5,117 nucleotides of DNA. It comes from Patescibacteria group bacterium (GTDB lineage Bacteria; Patescibacteria; UBA1384; JAMDBS01). The notes below the pieces were generated by a model, which made no database searches, was not told the origin of the DNA, and was given only the letters and a program-made list of their open reading frames with translations. Made by a program: the position numbers and the translations under genes. Every line of letters starts with the position of its first letter. Positions within the stretch are counted from its first letter, which is position 1. Below are positions 5,117 to 5,117 of the stretch, piece after piece. Location: contig JAMDBS010000107.1 of NCBI GenBank assembly GCA_023487325.1, positions 1 through 5,117 on the forward strand, given 5' to 3'.

Positions 5117-5117
5117 T

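Overview
The window looks like a piece of a small-genome bacterium, most likely a Candidate Phyla Radiation (Patescibacteria) lineage. The reasons are secreted proteins built with Pro/Ser/Thr linkers, a four-helix-bundle (S23-type) gene at the right edge, AT-rich intergenic DNA, and short transcription units each closed by a compact intrinsic terminator. This assignment is an inference from gene content. Every clear gene is on the + strand, and no RNA gene or insertion sequence is visible.

Region by region: (1) Bases 1-917 hold the 3' part of a secreted NHL-repeat (beta-propeller) protein gene. It is broken by two frameshifts that cancel each other, and the first sits on a 26-position inverted repeat. 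A strong terminator follows at 949-976. (2) Bases 977-1198 hold no large gene. They carry two copies of a promoter-like element 147 bp apart. The first copy leads into a tiny hydrophobic reading frame that begins with GTG almost at the predicted transcript start. The second drives the next gene. (3) Bases 1199-1807 encode an AT-rich membrane protein with three predicted helices and no recognised family, followed by a terminator. (4) Bases 1909-4065 encode a 718-residue lipoprotein, the centrepiece of the window. Its order is lipobox, an N-terminal module resembling Gram-positive secreted bacteriocin-like proteins, two tandem NBR1-type Ig-like domains, a Pro/Thr/Ser linker, a carboxypeptidase-regulatory-like beta domain, and a short tail of a recurring type. 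A terminator follows. (5) Bases 4137-4694 encode a C39-like (papain-fold) cysteine peptidase with a visible Cys/His/Asp set. (6) Bases 4695-4849 hold an extended -10 promoter and a 5' leader carrying GTTAC motifs at exact 10-bp spacing. (7) Bases 4850-5116 encode a four-helix-bundle protein that ends early, inside its third helix.

The lipoprotein, membrane protein and C39-like peptidase could be functionally linked as an exported bacteriocin-like effector, a membrane partner and a processing enzyme. Each lies behind a terminator rather than in one operon, so the link is only a hypothesis. Base composition differs sharply between genes: the NHL gene and lipoprotein are near 45-50% GC in sampled lines, while the membrane protein and peptidase are near 15-35%. 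This suggests the genes were assembled from different sources.
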